Source: Galbibacter marinus
GTDB lineage: Bacteria; Bacteroidota; Bacteroidia; Flavobacteriales; Flavobacteriaceae
Assembly (NCBI RefSeq): GCF_000300875.1
Contig: NZ_AMSG01000001.1
Location: 1 to 64,000 of the forward strand
DNA length: 64,000 bases
Reading direction: 5' to 3'
Below the pieces are notes generated by a model. It was not told the origin of the DNA and made no database searches. It saw only the letters and a program-made list of their open reading frames with translations. The translations under genes and the position numbers were made by a program. Each line of letters opens with the position of its first letter. Position 1 is the stretch's first letter. This document shows positions 42,025 to 51,155 of this stretch, one piece after another.

Positions 42025-42948
42025 TTACCTTAAGAACTCAATATTGCGTCTAAGTCCCGAAAATTTGGTTCTTTTAACGGCAGATTTTTTAAAGATTTCT
42101 CTAAAAACATCTTCAGTGATTTCTTCCCAATCTTTTTTTGTCATATCTAATAATTTGGGATGTGGGTTGAAAAGGGGTTCGTTATGGGCTTTGGAAAAAC
42201 GATTCCATGGACATACGTCTTGACATACATCACAACCAAATATCCAATCGTCAAACTGACCTGAAAACTCTGTTGGGATTTGTTCCTTTAATTCAATAGT
42301 AAAATACGAAATACACTTACTTCCATCCACAACATAGGGTTCTGTGATGGCCTGTGTTGGGCAGGCATCAATACAAGCGGTACAACTTCCACAGTGATCG
42401 GTTGCTGGGCTATCATACTCCAATTCTAAATCTACAATGAGTTCAGCAATAAAAAAGAAAGAGCCCACTTGTTTGGAGAGTATATTGCTATGCTTACCCC
42501 TCCAGCCTAATCCGCTCCTCTCAGCCCATGCCTTATCTAAAACAGGCGCAGAATCAACAAAAGCACGTCCGTGCACATCTCCTATTTCATCTTGCATTAA
42601 GGAAAGTAATTCTTTGAGCTTATCCTTTATAACAAAATGATAATCCACTCCGTAAGCATATTTTGAAATTTTTGGTGCTTGTTTATCTTTTTGGATCTCG
42701 GAAGGATAATAATTCAACAGTAATGAAATGACTGATTTAGAACCTTCTACTAATTTACGTGGATCGAGCCGTTTATCAAAGTGATTCTCCATGTACTGCA
42801 TCTGACCATTTTTACTCTCAGAAAGCCACTTTTCCAATCGCGGTGCTTCTTGTTCTAAAAAATCAGCCTTGGATATACCACATGACATAAAACCGAGTGC
42901 TTTGGCTTGGTTTTTAATCCATTGGGTATGTTTCGCTCTTAAATCCAT
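42025..42948 (-). CDS. queG: epoxyqueuosine reductase QueG
   Basis: A 307-residue QueG, the cobalamin-dependent enzyme that performs the last step of queuosine synthesis in tRNA. The two ferredoxin-type 4Fe-4S motifs are intact: [12 protein letters not shown] and [11 protein letters not shown]. The N-terminal cobalamin-binding part contains [16 protein letters not shown] and [19 protein letters not shown]. It is slightly shorter than E. coli QueG because it lacks the C-terminal HEAT-like repeats. The start overlaps the ruvB stop by one base (TAATG). Confidence 0.96.
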   Translation of the reverse strand: MDLRAKHTQWIKNQAKALGFMSCGISKADFLEQEAPRLEKWLSESKNGQMQYMENHFDKRLDPRKLVEGSKSVISLLLNYYPSEIQKDKQAPKISKYAYGVDYHFVIKDKLKELLSLMQDEIGDVHGRAFVDSAPVLDKAWAERSGLGWRGKHSNILSKQVGSFFFIAELIVDLELEYDSPATDHCGSCTACIDACPTQAITEPYVVDGSKCISYFTIELKEQIPTEFSGQFDDWIFGCDVCQDVCPWNRFSKAHNEPLFNPHPKLLDMTKKDWEEITEDVFREIFKKSAVKRTKFSGLRRNIEFLR

Positions 42949-43970
42949 TAAAACAAACCTCCTTGAATTCCACCTTTGATCTTACCCAAATGTTTATAGG
43001 CGAGTTCAGTGACTTCCCTGCCTCGAGGAGTTCTCATGATAAAACCTTGTTGAATCAAAAACGGTTCATATACCTCCTCTATAGTTTCAGCACTTTCCGA
43101 AACAGCGGTAGCCAGAGTTGTAATTCCCACGGGGCCTCCCTTAAATTTATCGATAATGGTGAGAAGTATTTTATTATCCATTTCATCTAAACCGTAGGCG
43201 TCTACATTTAGCGCTTTAAGTCCAAATTTCGCAATTTCGATGTCAATAGATCCATTGCCTTTAATCTGTGCAAAATCACGAATTCTTCTTAGAAGGGCGT
43301 TTGCAATTCTCGGGGTTCCTCTACTTCTTCCCGCAATTTCTATGGCCGCCTCCATTGAGATAGGCACTTTTAATATTTGTGCACTCCGCTGAACAATATC
43401 AGCTAGTAATTCGGTGCTGTAATACTGTAGCCTGGAGTTAATTCCAAAACGTGCGCGCATGGGCGAGGTCAGAAGTCCTGACCTAGTGGTCGCACCAATT
43501 AAAGTAAAAGGGTTAAGATTAATTTGAACGGTACGGGCGTTTGGACCCGATTCAATCATAATATCTATCTTATAGTCCTCCATAGCCGAATACAAATATT
43601 CTTCAACGATAGGACTTAAGCGATGTATTTCATCTATAAAAAGAACATCGCGTTCTTGCAGGTTAGTCAGTAAGCCAGCGAGATCTCCTGGCTTATCCAA
43701 CACCGGCCCTGAAGTCACCTTAATCCCCACACCTAATTCATTGGCCAAAATATAAGCCAAGGTTGTTTTCCCTAGTCCTGGAGGACCGTGAAATAAGGCG
43801 TGATCTAAAGCTTCTGAACGCAAGTTCGCCGCCTGAACAAAAACCTTTAAATTTTCCAACACCTGCTCCTGCCCAGTAAAGTCATCAAAACTCAAAGGCC
43901 GTAAAGCTCTCTCAAAATCAACCTCTTCCGCAGAAAAGTGTTCTCCTGTAGGGTCTAAATGTTCATTCAT
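42948..43970 (-). CDS. ruvB: Holliday junction ATP-dependent helicase RuvB
   Basis: A 340-residue RuvB of normal length: Walker [10 protein letters not shown], Walker [10 protein letters not shown], sensor GATTRSG, arginine-finger region (MRARFGI) and C-terminal winged helix ending [15 protein letters not shown]. It drives branch migration with RuvA. The start at 43970 ([12 protein letters not shown]) is chosen over an in-frame ATG 24 bases upstream because family members begin here. A TATCTTTG box ends 4 bases before this ATG. Confidence 0.97.
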   Translation of the reverse strand: MNEHLDPTGEHFSAEEVDFERALRPLSFDDFTGQEQVLENLKVFVQAANLRSEALDHALFHGPPGLGKTTLAYILANELGVGIKVTSGPVLDKPGDLAGLLTNLQERDVLFIDEIHRLSPIVEEYLYSAMEDYKIDIMIESGPNARTVQINLNPFTLIGATTRSGLLTSPMRARFGINSRLQYYSTELLADIVQRSAQILKVPISMEAAIEIAGRSRGTPRIANALLRRIRDFAQIKGNGSIDIEIAKFGLKALNVDAYGLDEMDNKILLTIIDKFKGGPVGITTLATAVSESAETIEEVYEPFLIQQGFIMRTPRGREVTELAYKHLGKIKGGIQGGLF

Positions 43971-43974
43971 AAGG

Positions 43975-43982
43975 CAAAGATA
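43975..43982 (-). promoter_or_regulatory. -7 promoter element adjoining the ruvB start
   Basis: TATCTTTG on the minus strand matches TAnnTTTG and is separated from the ruvB ATG by 4 bases, the same spacing as at tsaB. No -33 match. If used, the mRNA would be leaderless. Confidence 0.33.
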
Positions 43983-44066
43983 AAACAAAAGCATCAGTGT
44001 TACGACCAGCCCGCTATCGAGTTTTTAAAAATCCGTAAATTCTATAATAATTCGTACCTTGGATCT

Positions 44067-46331
44067 ATGGAAAAACTGCAGTACACATCGAATCTTTTAA
44101 AATACATCCCGTTTCTTTACGTGATATGGTCAGACGACCTTTTTTCTCCTTCAGAAATTTCAGTTTTCACTAAAGCTTTAGAAGGCGATGAGCTAAAGAG
44201 CGAAGAGGAAAATCAAATAAAACGTTGGATTGATCCAGACAATCCACCTTCGGATCAAACCATGCTAAAATGGAAACAACTTATTGATCATTCTGATATT
44301 CCTCTTATCGAAAGCGACTCCTATCCTTTAAGTCTTTTCTCAGTTCGATGGGCCAATAAGGATCAGGCAGTAGATCAAGTAGATCCGCATCTAAAATTCA
44401 TAGAGATCAATCTTGGAATTCAACCAAACCACTATCACCATTTATTTGAGGTACAAAAAGACACCTCCCATACAGCCTCTTTTTACAAGGCCGCAGAAAT
44501 AGACAACCTGCTTAAATCAACACACAAAGAAGCTATTGATCCTTTAAGAAAACTGATAAGCAAACCATCCTTTAAATGGGAAGTACGTCCAACCAAAGAA
44601 GAACAACGTGATTGGGTACGAAGACAACTCAAAGAACTCGCTGATGCAGGTTATGGAGCTATGGCCTTTGAACCTGAATATGGCGGCACTGGAAATATGC
44701 CTGCCTATGGTTCAATATTCGACAATCTCATGTTTGTTGACGGAAGTTTAACCATTAAGTTTGGAGTGCAGTTTGGACTTTTTGGCGGAAGTATTGCTAA
44801 TTTAGGAACCAAGTTTCACCATGATAAATATCTAAAGGCCGCAGGAAATGCAGAACTTTTAGGTTGTTTTGCCATGACAGAAACAAGACATGGATCCAAT
44901 GTTAGAGGTGTAAAAACCACTGCAACCTATGTTAAAGAAAGCGATAGCATTGTTATCCATACTCCTTCAGAGAATGACAATAAAATTTATATCGGAAATG
45001 CCCTTGACGCCACTATGGCAACGGTTTTTGCTCAGCTAATAGTGGAGGGAACAAACCATGGAGTTCACGCTATTCTAGTCCCATTACGCGATAAGGATGG
45101 AACACTTCTAGAAGGCATCCGAGTTAAAGACAACGGTTACAAATTAGGATTAAATGGCGTAGACAATGGAAAAATCTGGTTTCACAATGTCGTAGTTCCA
45201 AGAGAAAACTTATTAAACAAATTTGGCTCCATTGACCAACAAGGGAAATACCACTCGGATATTGAGAATCCAAACAAACGTTTCTTTACTATGTTAGGTA
45301 CTTTGGTAGGAGGAAGAATCTGTGTCGGAAAGGGCGCTTTGAGTGGCGCTAAAAAAGCGTTGGCCATAGCGGTTAAATACGCCTTGAATCGCAGACAATT
45401 TAACAGTGATAAAAAGATACAGGAAGATCTAATTATGGATTATCCAACGCATCAATTACGACTGATAAAACCTATCGCAAAGTCTTATGTTTATCACTTT
45501 GTATTAGAGAAATTAATAACTCAATATGCCAATTCAGACACATCGAATCGAAGGGAAATTGAAACCCAGGCTGCGGCATTAAAATCTACCATTACTTGGT
45601 TTGCGAATAATTGCATACAAGAGTGTAGAGAGGCCTGCGGAGGACAAGGGTATATGTCTGAAAACAAGCTTTCCAGTATTAAAGGCGATGTCGATATATT
45701 CACCACCTTTGAAGGGGATAACACTGTTTTAATTCAATTGGCAGCCAAGGGAATATTGACTAATTTTAAAACAGAATTCAACAGTGATCATTACAGAGAT
45801 ATCCTAAAATATCTAGGCACTCAACTATCGGATCGCCTTACTACTTTCAATCCAATTTTCACCAACAAAACTGATAAGGATCACCTCTATGATAGTGAAT
45901 TCCATGTGAATGCCCTAGAATACAAAAGACGTAGACTAACCTTTTCCGTAGCTTCGAGAATTCAGAATTACACCAAAAAGGGCATTCCATCATATCAGGC
46001 TTTTTTGAAAGTTCAAACGCATTTGGTTGAACTTGGCAAGGCCTATAGTGAAGAGCTATCCTACAAGGCGTTTCTTGATTTCACAAAAACCATTCAGAGC
46101 AATGACCTGAAGTTTTTATTTGGTAAACTAGGAACATTGTTTGCCCTTAGTGAGATCCATGACAATGCGGCTTGGTACCTAGAACAAGGCTACATTAGTG
46201 GAACTAAGTCTAAAGCTATTAGAAATAGAGTGGAACGGTTGTGTTCAGAGCTAAGGCCACATGTAAATACTTTAGTAGATGGCTTTGGCATTCCAAATTC
46301 CTGTATTACAACGCCCATTACTCCAGTATAG
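44067..46331 (+). CDS. acyl-CoA dehydrogenase/oxidase family protein
   Basis: A 754-residue flavoprotein closer to acyl-CoA oxidases than to short acyl-CoA dehydrogenases. An N-terminal helical extension (about 1-150) precedes the core: EPEYGGTGNMPAYGSIFDNL, the flavin-contact loop MTETRHGSNVRG, then CGGQGYMSE and TTFEGDNTVL with E549 at the position of the catalytic base. A C-terminal helical domain of about 180 residues follows, as in oxidases. It should introduce the trans-2 double bond in fatty acyl-CoA. The start at 44067 (MEKLQYTSN) replaces a longer frame beginning inside the ruvB gene. Monocistronic, with a terminator. Confidence 0.9.
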   Translation: MEKLQYTSNLLKYIPFLYVIWSDDLFSPSEISVFTKALEGDELKSEEENQIKRWIDPDNPPSDQTMLKWKQLIDHSDIPLIESDSYPLSLFSVRWANKDQAVDQVDPHLKFIEINLGIQPNHYHHLFEVQKDTSHTASFYKAAEIDNLLKSTHKEAIDPLRKLISKPSFKWEVRPTKEEQRDWVRRQLKELADAGYGAMAFEPEYGGTGNMPAYGSIFDNLMFVDGSLTIKFGVQFGLFGGSIANLGTKFHHDKYLKAAGNAELLGCFAMTETRHGSNVRGVKTTATYVKESDSIVIHTPSENDNKIYIGNALDATMATVFAQLIVEGTNHGVHAILVPLRDKDGTLLEGIRVKDNGYKLGLNGVDNGKIWFHNVVVPRENLLNKFGSIDQQGKYHSDIENPNKRFFTMLGTLVGGRICVGKGALSGAKKALAIAVKYALNRRQFNSDKKIQEDLIMDYPTHQLRLIKPIAKSYVYHFVLEKLITQYANSDTSNRREIETQAAALKSTITWFANNCIQECREACGGQGYMSENKLSSIKGDVDIFTTFEGDNTVLIQLAAKGILTNFKTEFNSDHYRDILKYLGTQLSDRLTTFNPIFTNKTDKDHLYDSEFHVNALEYKRRRLTFSVASRIQNYTKKGIPSYQAFLKVQTHLVELGKAYSEELSYKAFLDFTKTIQSNDLKFLFGKLGTLFALSEIHDNAAWYLEQGYISGTKSKAIRNRVERLCSELRPHVNTLVDGFGIPNSCITTPITPV

Positions 46332-46337
46332 AAATGT

Positions 46338-46369
46338 AAACAGGAGACTTTTTTGTTAGCCTCCTGTTT
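46338..46369 (+). terminator. terminator after the acyl-CoA oxidase-like gene
   Basis: Nine-bp perfect arms (46338-46346, 46361-46369) with a 14-base loop, ending in a T5 run. Confidence 0.85.
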
Positions 46370-46424
46370 TTACATGTCTGAACTATGAAGATCTAAGGTC
46401 TTCAAGTATCTTTATTGTAAATTC

Positions 46425-47009
46425 TTATTTTGCCAAAGCAAACATTGCCTCTTCATACTCACAATCAGATTTAGCTTGTATTTGAGCTATCGCTTCTTCT
46501 TTGGTCATATTAGGGTTAATTTCAACTGCTTCCCCATTTGGAAGGTTCACTACATACATACCATCTTTCATAGTGGCTAACTGAATAACTTCACCATCTG
46601 CTTTGATAGCACTCCAAGATTTTTCACTTGGCTTGTAGACTAAATCTACACGCTCTCCTTTTCTTGGACCATCAACGATTTCGATCTCCATTCTATTTTG
46701 AGTAGCTACCATTTTGAAAGTGTTGCCATTGTCAACTACAATTTGCGTTTCTTTCTCACCTGGCTTCATAGCGATCGGGTTTGAACCAGTCCAGAATTCA
46801 ATAGTATTGAAGATTATTAAATCTCCAAGCATAAAGATTCCATATACAGGGACAATCCAAAGCACCCAGAAAACCAAGTTATTTACAAATTTGTTACTCG
46901 AAACTTGGTGATTCCAATCTTTTAGACCATTAAATGCGCTGAACGATCCTAAGCAACTTGAGCATAACACTGCCATTGCTAAACATGCAGAAATTACAGA
47001 TTTTTTCAT
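46425..47009 (-). CDS. DUF3332 family lipoprotein
   Basis: A 194-residue DUF3332 protein: lipobox CSSC (C19), the family motif SCLGSFSAFNGLKDWN, a conserved hydrophobic double segment (VFWVLWIVPVYGIFMLGDLIIFNTIEFWTGSNP), a beta-rich middle part and an acidic helical tail. No function is established for the family. It sits alone, with the phytase gene 79 bases further on the same strand. Confidence 0.85.
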   Translation of the reverse strand: MKKSVISACLAMAVLCSSCLGSFSAFNGLKDWNHQVSSNKFVNNLVFWVLWIVPVYGIFMLGDLIIFNTIEFWTGSNPIAMKPGEKETQIVVDNGNTFKMVATQNRMEIEIVDGPRKGERVDLVYKPSEKSWSAIKADGEVIQLATMKDGMYVVNLPNGEAVEINPNMTKEEAIAQIQAKSDCEYEEAMFALAK

Positions 47010-47087
47010 AATACTCTTATTTTGATAAAATTAGTTATCCTAAGATATTAATAATATTATAATTTAATAGCAAATTTTTCCGAATTC

Positions 47088-48098
47088 TTACAATATTCTC
47101 CCTAAATCATAGAAATAAAAGTTACGTTCATCATTCATCGCAACAAATAAACCATTAGGAAAGGCACTGCCTAAAGCTGTAGTAGTTACCTCACAACCAT
47201 CGGTTTCAATAGTGCTAAGATTCACTTCCTTTACAAAACTCAAATCACTGCTGTCAAAGATGACAAAAGAGTGATTTTGTTGATTTGAAACAATAATGTA
47301 GTTTTTACCGTTTACTCCATTGGCCAGAGCAATACCCTCAATATCATCCCTGAAGTACGATGCTCCAAAACAAGATAGCTCTTGGTTACCTTTAGAGGGT
47401 TCTGCATAGTATTTACGAATACACTCGCCTTCATCCGAATAGTACACTATACCATTGGCATCATCAACTGCAATGGCTTCAATTTCTTTGTTTCCACTAA
47501 ATTTCCCAAATTCGCGAACCAATTCTGCTTTGACTTTACCTTCACTTGGCTTAAGAAGATATTGATGCAAGTATCCCTCCAATGGCCCTGCCTTTCTACC
47601 TACAATAGCATACATGGCGCCGTCCTTAGGTGAGTGATACAAGGAAATCCCCATAGGAAGATTGTGTTCGGGCTCAGTTGAGTCGGTGAATACCGGAAAA
47701 CCACCCCCGTCAATAGGTTTCATGTCCGGAACGGAAAACATACGGAATTGTTGGAGTTCGCGCTCTGTAAATACCATGACATCTACCAGCGTAGAATCGT
47801 TCAATTTAAAATCATAGCGAATGTCCACATTATTGGGTCTCTTTAACCCACGTAAGGTTTTGTTTTCAATAACCTTCCCTTGCAAGTCAAAGGCGTAGAC
47901 CGCACCGTCAGTATCCTTATCAGTTCCAAAAACGATACTGGCTGAAGGATCTTTTCGATTTACCCAAATAGCAGGGTCATCCGTATCATGTAATGTGTTT
48001 TCTGTAATCACATCAGGGGCAATGGCAGGGAGTTGGTTTTTATGTTTGCATCCGACCATTAAAATTACTGTCAATAAACTATAAATAACATTTTTCAT
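47088..48098 (-). CDS. beta-propeller phytase (3-phytase), lipoprotein
   Basis: A 336-residue lipoprotein (lipobox MVGC, C17) with a six-bladed beta-propeller phytase domain. Family motifs: DDPAIWVNRKDP, GTDKDTDGAVYAFDLQG, RPNNVDIRY, EIEAIAVDDANGIVYYSDE and DIEGIAL, which supply the acidic calcium-binding site. It removes phosphate from phytate (inositol hexakisphosphate) at the cell surface or in the periplasm. It follows its TonB-dependent receptor by 23 bases, so surface hydrolysis and uptake are linked. Confidence 0.93.
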   Translation of the reverse strand: MKNVIYSLLTVILMVGCKHKNQLPAIAPDVITENTLHDTDDPAIWVNRKDPSASIVFGTDKDTDGAVYAFDLQGKVIENKTLRGLKRPNNVDIRYDFKLNDSTLVDVMVFTERELQQFRMFSVPDMKPIDGGGFPVFTDSTEPEHNLPMGISLYHSPKDGAMYAIVGRKAGPLEGYLHQYLLKPSEGKVKAELVREFGKFSGNKEIEAIAVDDANGIVYYSDEGECIRKYYAEPSKGNQELSCFGASYFRDDIEGIALANGVNGKNYIIVSNQQNHSFVIFDSSDLSFVKEVNLSTIETDGCEVTTTALGSAFPNGLFVAMNDERNFYFYDLGRIL

Positions 48099-48121
48099 TT
48101 GTATACAATTTGAGCGTTTAG

Positions 48122-50992
48122 TTAATTTTTAAATAAGTCGTACTTCAATCCAAAAGTAAGACGTTTTTCATAGTACTCCATTTGCATGGTTCTTTGTCGA
48201 TTTCCTTGATAGTACCTTAGCGGTTGATTCGTAATATTATTTAAATCCACATACAGACTTAAGTTTGGAGTCACGCTATAGCTCAGGTTCAAATCTAAAA
48301 ATAATTGCTTGTCGTAGTAGCGGTCTTCAAAGCTATTTCCACCAATTTCATCAATATAAGAATCTGCGAAATTTGACGACAAACGAATGTTGAATCTTGA
48401 ATGACTATAGGCAAGTGAAGCGTTAAACATATGGGGCGAGGTACTTGGAAGATCCATATCTTCTCGGAGTTCTCCGTCTTCATTTGTAATTCCATTGGTA
48501 TCTGAGGCCAAATAGGTGTAATTCAGATATAAATTGAAGTTTTTCGCAAATCCAGGGAGAAAGTCCAACTGTCGCTGAAAACTAAATTCCGCACCATATA
48601 CATTAGCTTCTTCTCCGTTGTGGGGCTGATAGATCTCAAACCCTTCTGTTCCCTCACCATAGCTAGCATCAGAGGCTTCTAATACGGAAGTGTATATGAA
48701 ATCATCAATCTTTTTAAAGAAAGCTCCAGCAGAAATGATTCCTACGTTTCTAAAGTAATGTTCAGCCATAAGATCAAAGTTCATTGCAGTGGTGGGGTCC
48801 AGATCGGCATTACCCAAATAAACTTCTTTATCCTCAGCAACGATGTCCAGATATGGTACAAGATCGATATAATTTGGACGAGAAAGTGTATTGGTCCACG
48901 CAAACCTTAAAATGGTTTGAGGTGTGAAGTTATACTTCAAATGTATACTTGGCATAAAATTGGTATAGGAACTTTCTTTAGTGATCTCCCCTATTCGATC
49001 CTCTTGATCAAGTATGCTGTTACCTGTGGCAGATATATCTGTTTTTTCAACGCGTAGTCCTGCTAGAACGCTCAAGCGATCCGTAATATTTTGAGTGGTC
49101 ATTGCATAAGCTGCATAAACATTTTCGTCCACGTCAAAATTGGCACGCAGGTACTCATCCGGCACGGATTCCATTTCAAATTGACTTTGGTCATTCAAGT
49201 CCATGGAACCTAAAAACTCTGGTGTAACAAAACTACCCACCTGATATTTTTCTCCTGCAAGAAAGTCCGGATCACTATAAGAATGGGTCTCGACTTGATC
49301 CAAAAACTCATATCCATTAGTCATTGGCGTATACTCTTTAAAGGAGTTCTCTCTTACTTTGGATTTTAATCTTGTACGCAAACCGAATTGTAAGCTACCC
49401 TGATCACCAAAAAGATGAAGTGGAAGTTCAAAGTTTACAAACGCATTAATATCCTCTTCTTCGGTATCTTGCTGCTCTTCGGTAAGTTCATCTAACTCGA
49501 AATTACTCAAGGCTGCATCTTCCATGTTTTCAGGAGTAAATAATGGTTTTTTGGTGTCCAAACTCCTTAGAACACTAAACTCACTGGCATAACCTATATA
49601 CCGCTCATTAGGCTTCACCTCAGAGGCTTTAGCATAAGAAGTCATCCAATCAAATTTAAGTTTTCCAAAAAGGTGCTCACCACCTACACTGTAGTTCTGC
49701 ATACGTTGATCTTCCAAACGAGCATTTTCGTTTCTACCTCCACGAGCACCACCTTTTGTTTCGCGCGTGGCCTCTACCGGAAATCGAAGCAAGTTGCCTT
49801 GATCGTCTATTGTAAAATCATTTAATCCGATATCTTCCCCATCAAGGATTTCGTTTGAATATGCCAGGCGGTTTTCTCTATCATCCCTCCAGTTATACAT
49901 GCTTTTGAAATAAACCGTATTGTTTTGATCCAGCTTGTAATCCATATTAACAGAAAAGCTCCTTCGAGTCCGTTGCACCATGTAATTTCGTACTTCATAT
50001 ACGCTATTATAAGGATTCACCTTTTGCTCTTCAATAATTTCTTCTCCGTCAGCATCCAACATCCCCGTATTATACTCAAACTCATCACTCCATTCCGCCT
50101 CCACATTATGAGATCCAAAATCATTGTCGTTGATGGATGCCGAAACCATCCATCCAAATTTCTTGTCTGCAGTACGGTCACCCACTAGAAATGATCCGTT
50201 TAAAATTCTTTTGTTGTTGATCAAATTAAGACCTGAGCCAGCAGTTGCAGAAAGCCTAAATCCTTGGGGTGCAGTTCTGGTGATCAAATTCACAGATCCG
50301 CCAATAGCATCCCCATCCATTTTAGGAGTAACTGCTTTACTCACCTCAATGGTTTGTATCATATCAGATGGAATAAGATCCATTTGAACATCCCTATTAT
50401 CCCCCTCTGCCGACGGTATCCGACTACCATTAAGGGTAACCGAGTTAAGATGAGGAGATAGACCCCGAACTATAATTGTCCTAGCCTCTCCCTGGTCCAT
50501 TTGCATGGTAATTCCCGGAATACGTTTAATAGCGTCCCCAATATTGGCGTCCGGAAATTTCCCGATCTGGTCGGTAGATACCACATTGGTAATATTGGTA
50601 TTGTTCTTTTGAGTATTTAGCGCCTTAGACTGTCCGCCAAATCCGAAGGTAGAAACCTCCACTCCCTCCAGTTCAATAGGACTTGATTCTAATACCAAGT
50701 CTGCTGAAATGGTTTGATTTGGAATCACCGAAACTTGATGGTGAATGTCCTGAAAACCTAAATATTTAATTGTTAGTTCTCGTTCACCTGCCGGAACAGA
50801 GAGTAGGGTAAATCGTCCATTTATGTCAGAGACAGTTCCTAGATCGGTGTCTTGAACTAAAATGGTTGCCCCAGGTACGTAGATTCCATTTTCGTCCCTG
50901 ATCGTCCCTTGAATATGTCCTTCTTGCGCACTCAAAGCAGTGGTAAACAAGGCGACAATTGCGACTGTTAATAGTTGTTTTAAAGCACTCAT
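48122..50992 (-). CDS. TonB-dependent receptor of the phytase operon
   Basis: A 956-residue receptor: signal peptide (to about residue 22, LSAQ), carboxypeptidase-like domain (about 25-110; GTVSDINGRFTLLSVPAGE), plug (about 120-240; IPGITMQMDQGEARTIIVRGL, then DAIGGSVNLIT) and a barrel ending RLTFGLKYDLFKN. Its operon partner is the phytase, so phytate, inositol phosphates or inositol are likely ligands. No SusD-like lipoprotein is present, so this is not a Sus-type pair. A full promoter match lies 22 bases upstream. Confidence 0.92.
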   Translation of the reverse strand: MSALKQLLTVAIVALFTTALSAQEGHIQGTIRDENGIYVPGATILVQDTDLGTVSDINGRFTLLSVPAGERELTIKYLGFQDIHHQVSVIPNQTISADLVLESSPIELEGVEVSTFGFGGQSKALNTQKNNTNITNVVSTDQIGKFPDANIGDAIKRIPGITMQMDQGEARTIIVRGLSPHLNSVTLNGSRIPSAEGDNRDVQMDLIPSDMIQTIEVSKAVTPKMDGDAIGGSVNLITRTAPQGFRLSATAGSGLNLINNKRILNGSFLVGDRTADKKFGWMVSASINDNDFGSHNVEAEWSDEFEYNTGMLDADGEEIIEEQKVNPYNSVYEVRNYMVQRTRRSFSVNMDYKLDQNNTVYFKSMYNWRDDRENRLAYSNEILDGEDIGLNDFTIDDQGNLLRFPVEATRETKGGARGGRNENARLEDQRMQNYSVGGEHLFGKLKFDWMTSYAKASEVKPNERYIGYASEFSVLRSLDTKKPLFTPENMEDAALSNFELDELTEEQQDTEEEDINAFVNFELPLHLFGDQGSLQFGLRTRLKSKVRENSFKEYTPMTNGYEFLDQVETHSYSDPDFLAGEKYQVGSFVTPEFLGSMDLNDQSQFEMESVPDEYLRANFDVDENVYAAYAMTTQNITDRLSVLAGLRVEKTDISATGNSILDQEDRIGEITKESSYTNFMPSIHLKYNFTPQTILRFAWTNTLSRPNYIDLVPYLDIVAEDKEVYLGNADLDPTTAMNFDLMAEHYFRNVGIISAGAFFKKIDDFIYTSVLEASDASYGEGTEGFEIYQPHNGEEANVYGAEFSFQRQLDFLPGFAKNFNLYLNYTYLASDTNGITNEDGELREDMDLPSTSPHMFNASLAYSHSRFNIRLSSNFADSYIDEIGGNSFEDRYYDKQLFLDLNLSYSVTPNLSLYVDLNNITNQPLRYYQGNRQRTMQMEYYEKRLTFGLKYDLFKN

Positions 50993-51014
50993 AAAATATG
51001 GTTTGTTTTACGGA

Positions 51015-51048
51015 CAAAACTATAGCACACCTAGATCTAAGGCGTCAA
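51015..51048 (-). promoter_or_regulatory. promoter of the receptor-phytase operon
   Basis: On the minus strand TTG (51046-51048), 23 bases, then TAGTTTTG (51015-51022), a perfect -7 match 22 bases before the ATG. Confidence 0.58.
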
Positions 51049-51155
51049 TTTGATGACAACAAAATGTAATCAAACTGCTTTTTAACCTACAACATAAAGG
51101 CAACATTTAAATCGTGTTAACATTGGAATAACACAGGGCTAATCTTGAAGGGTTC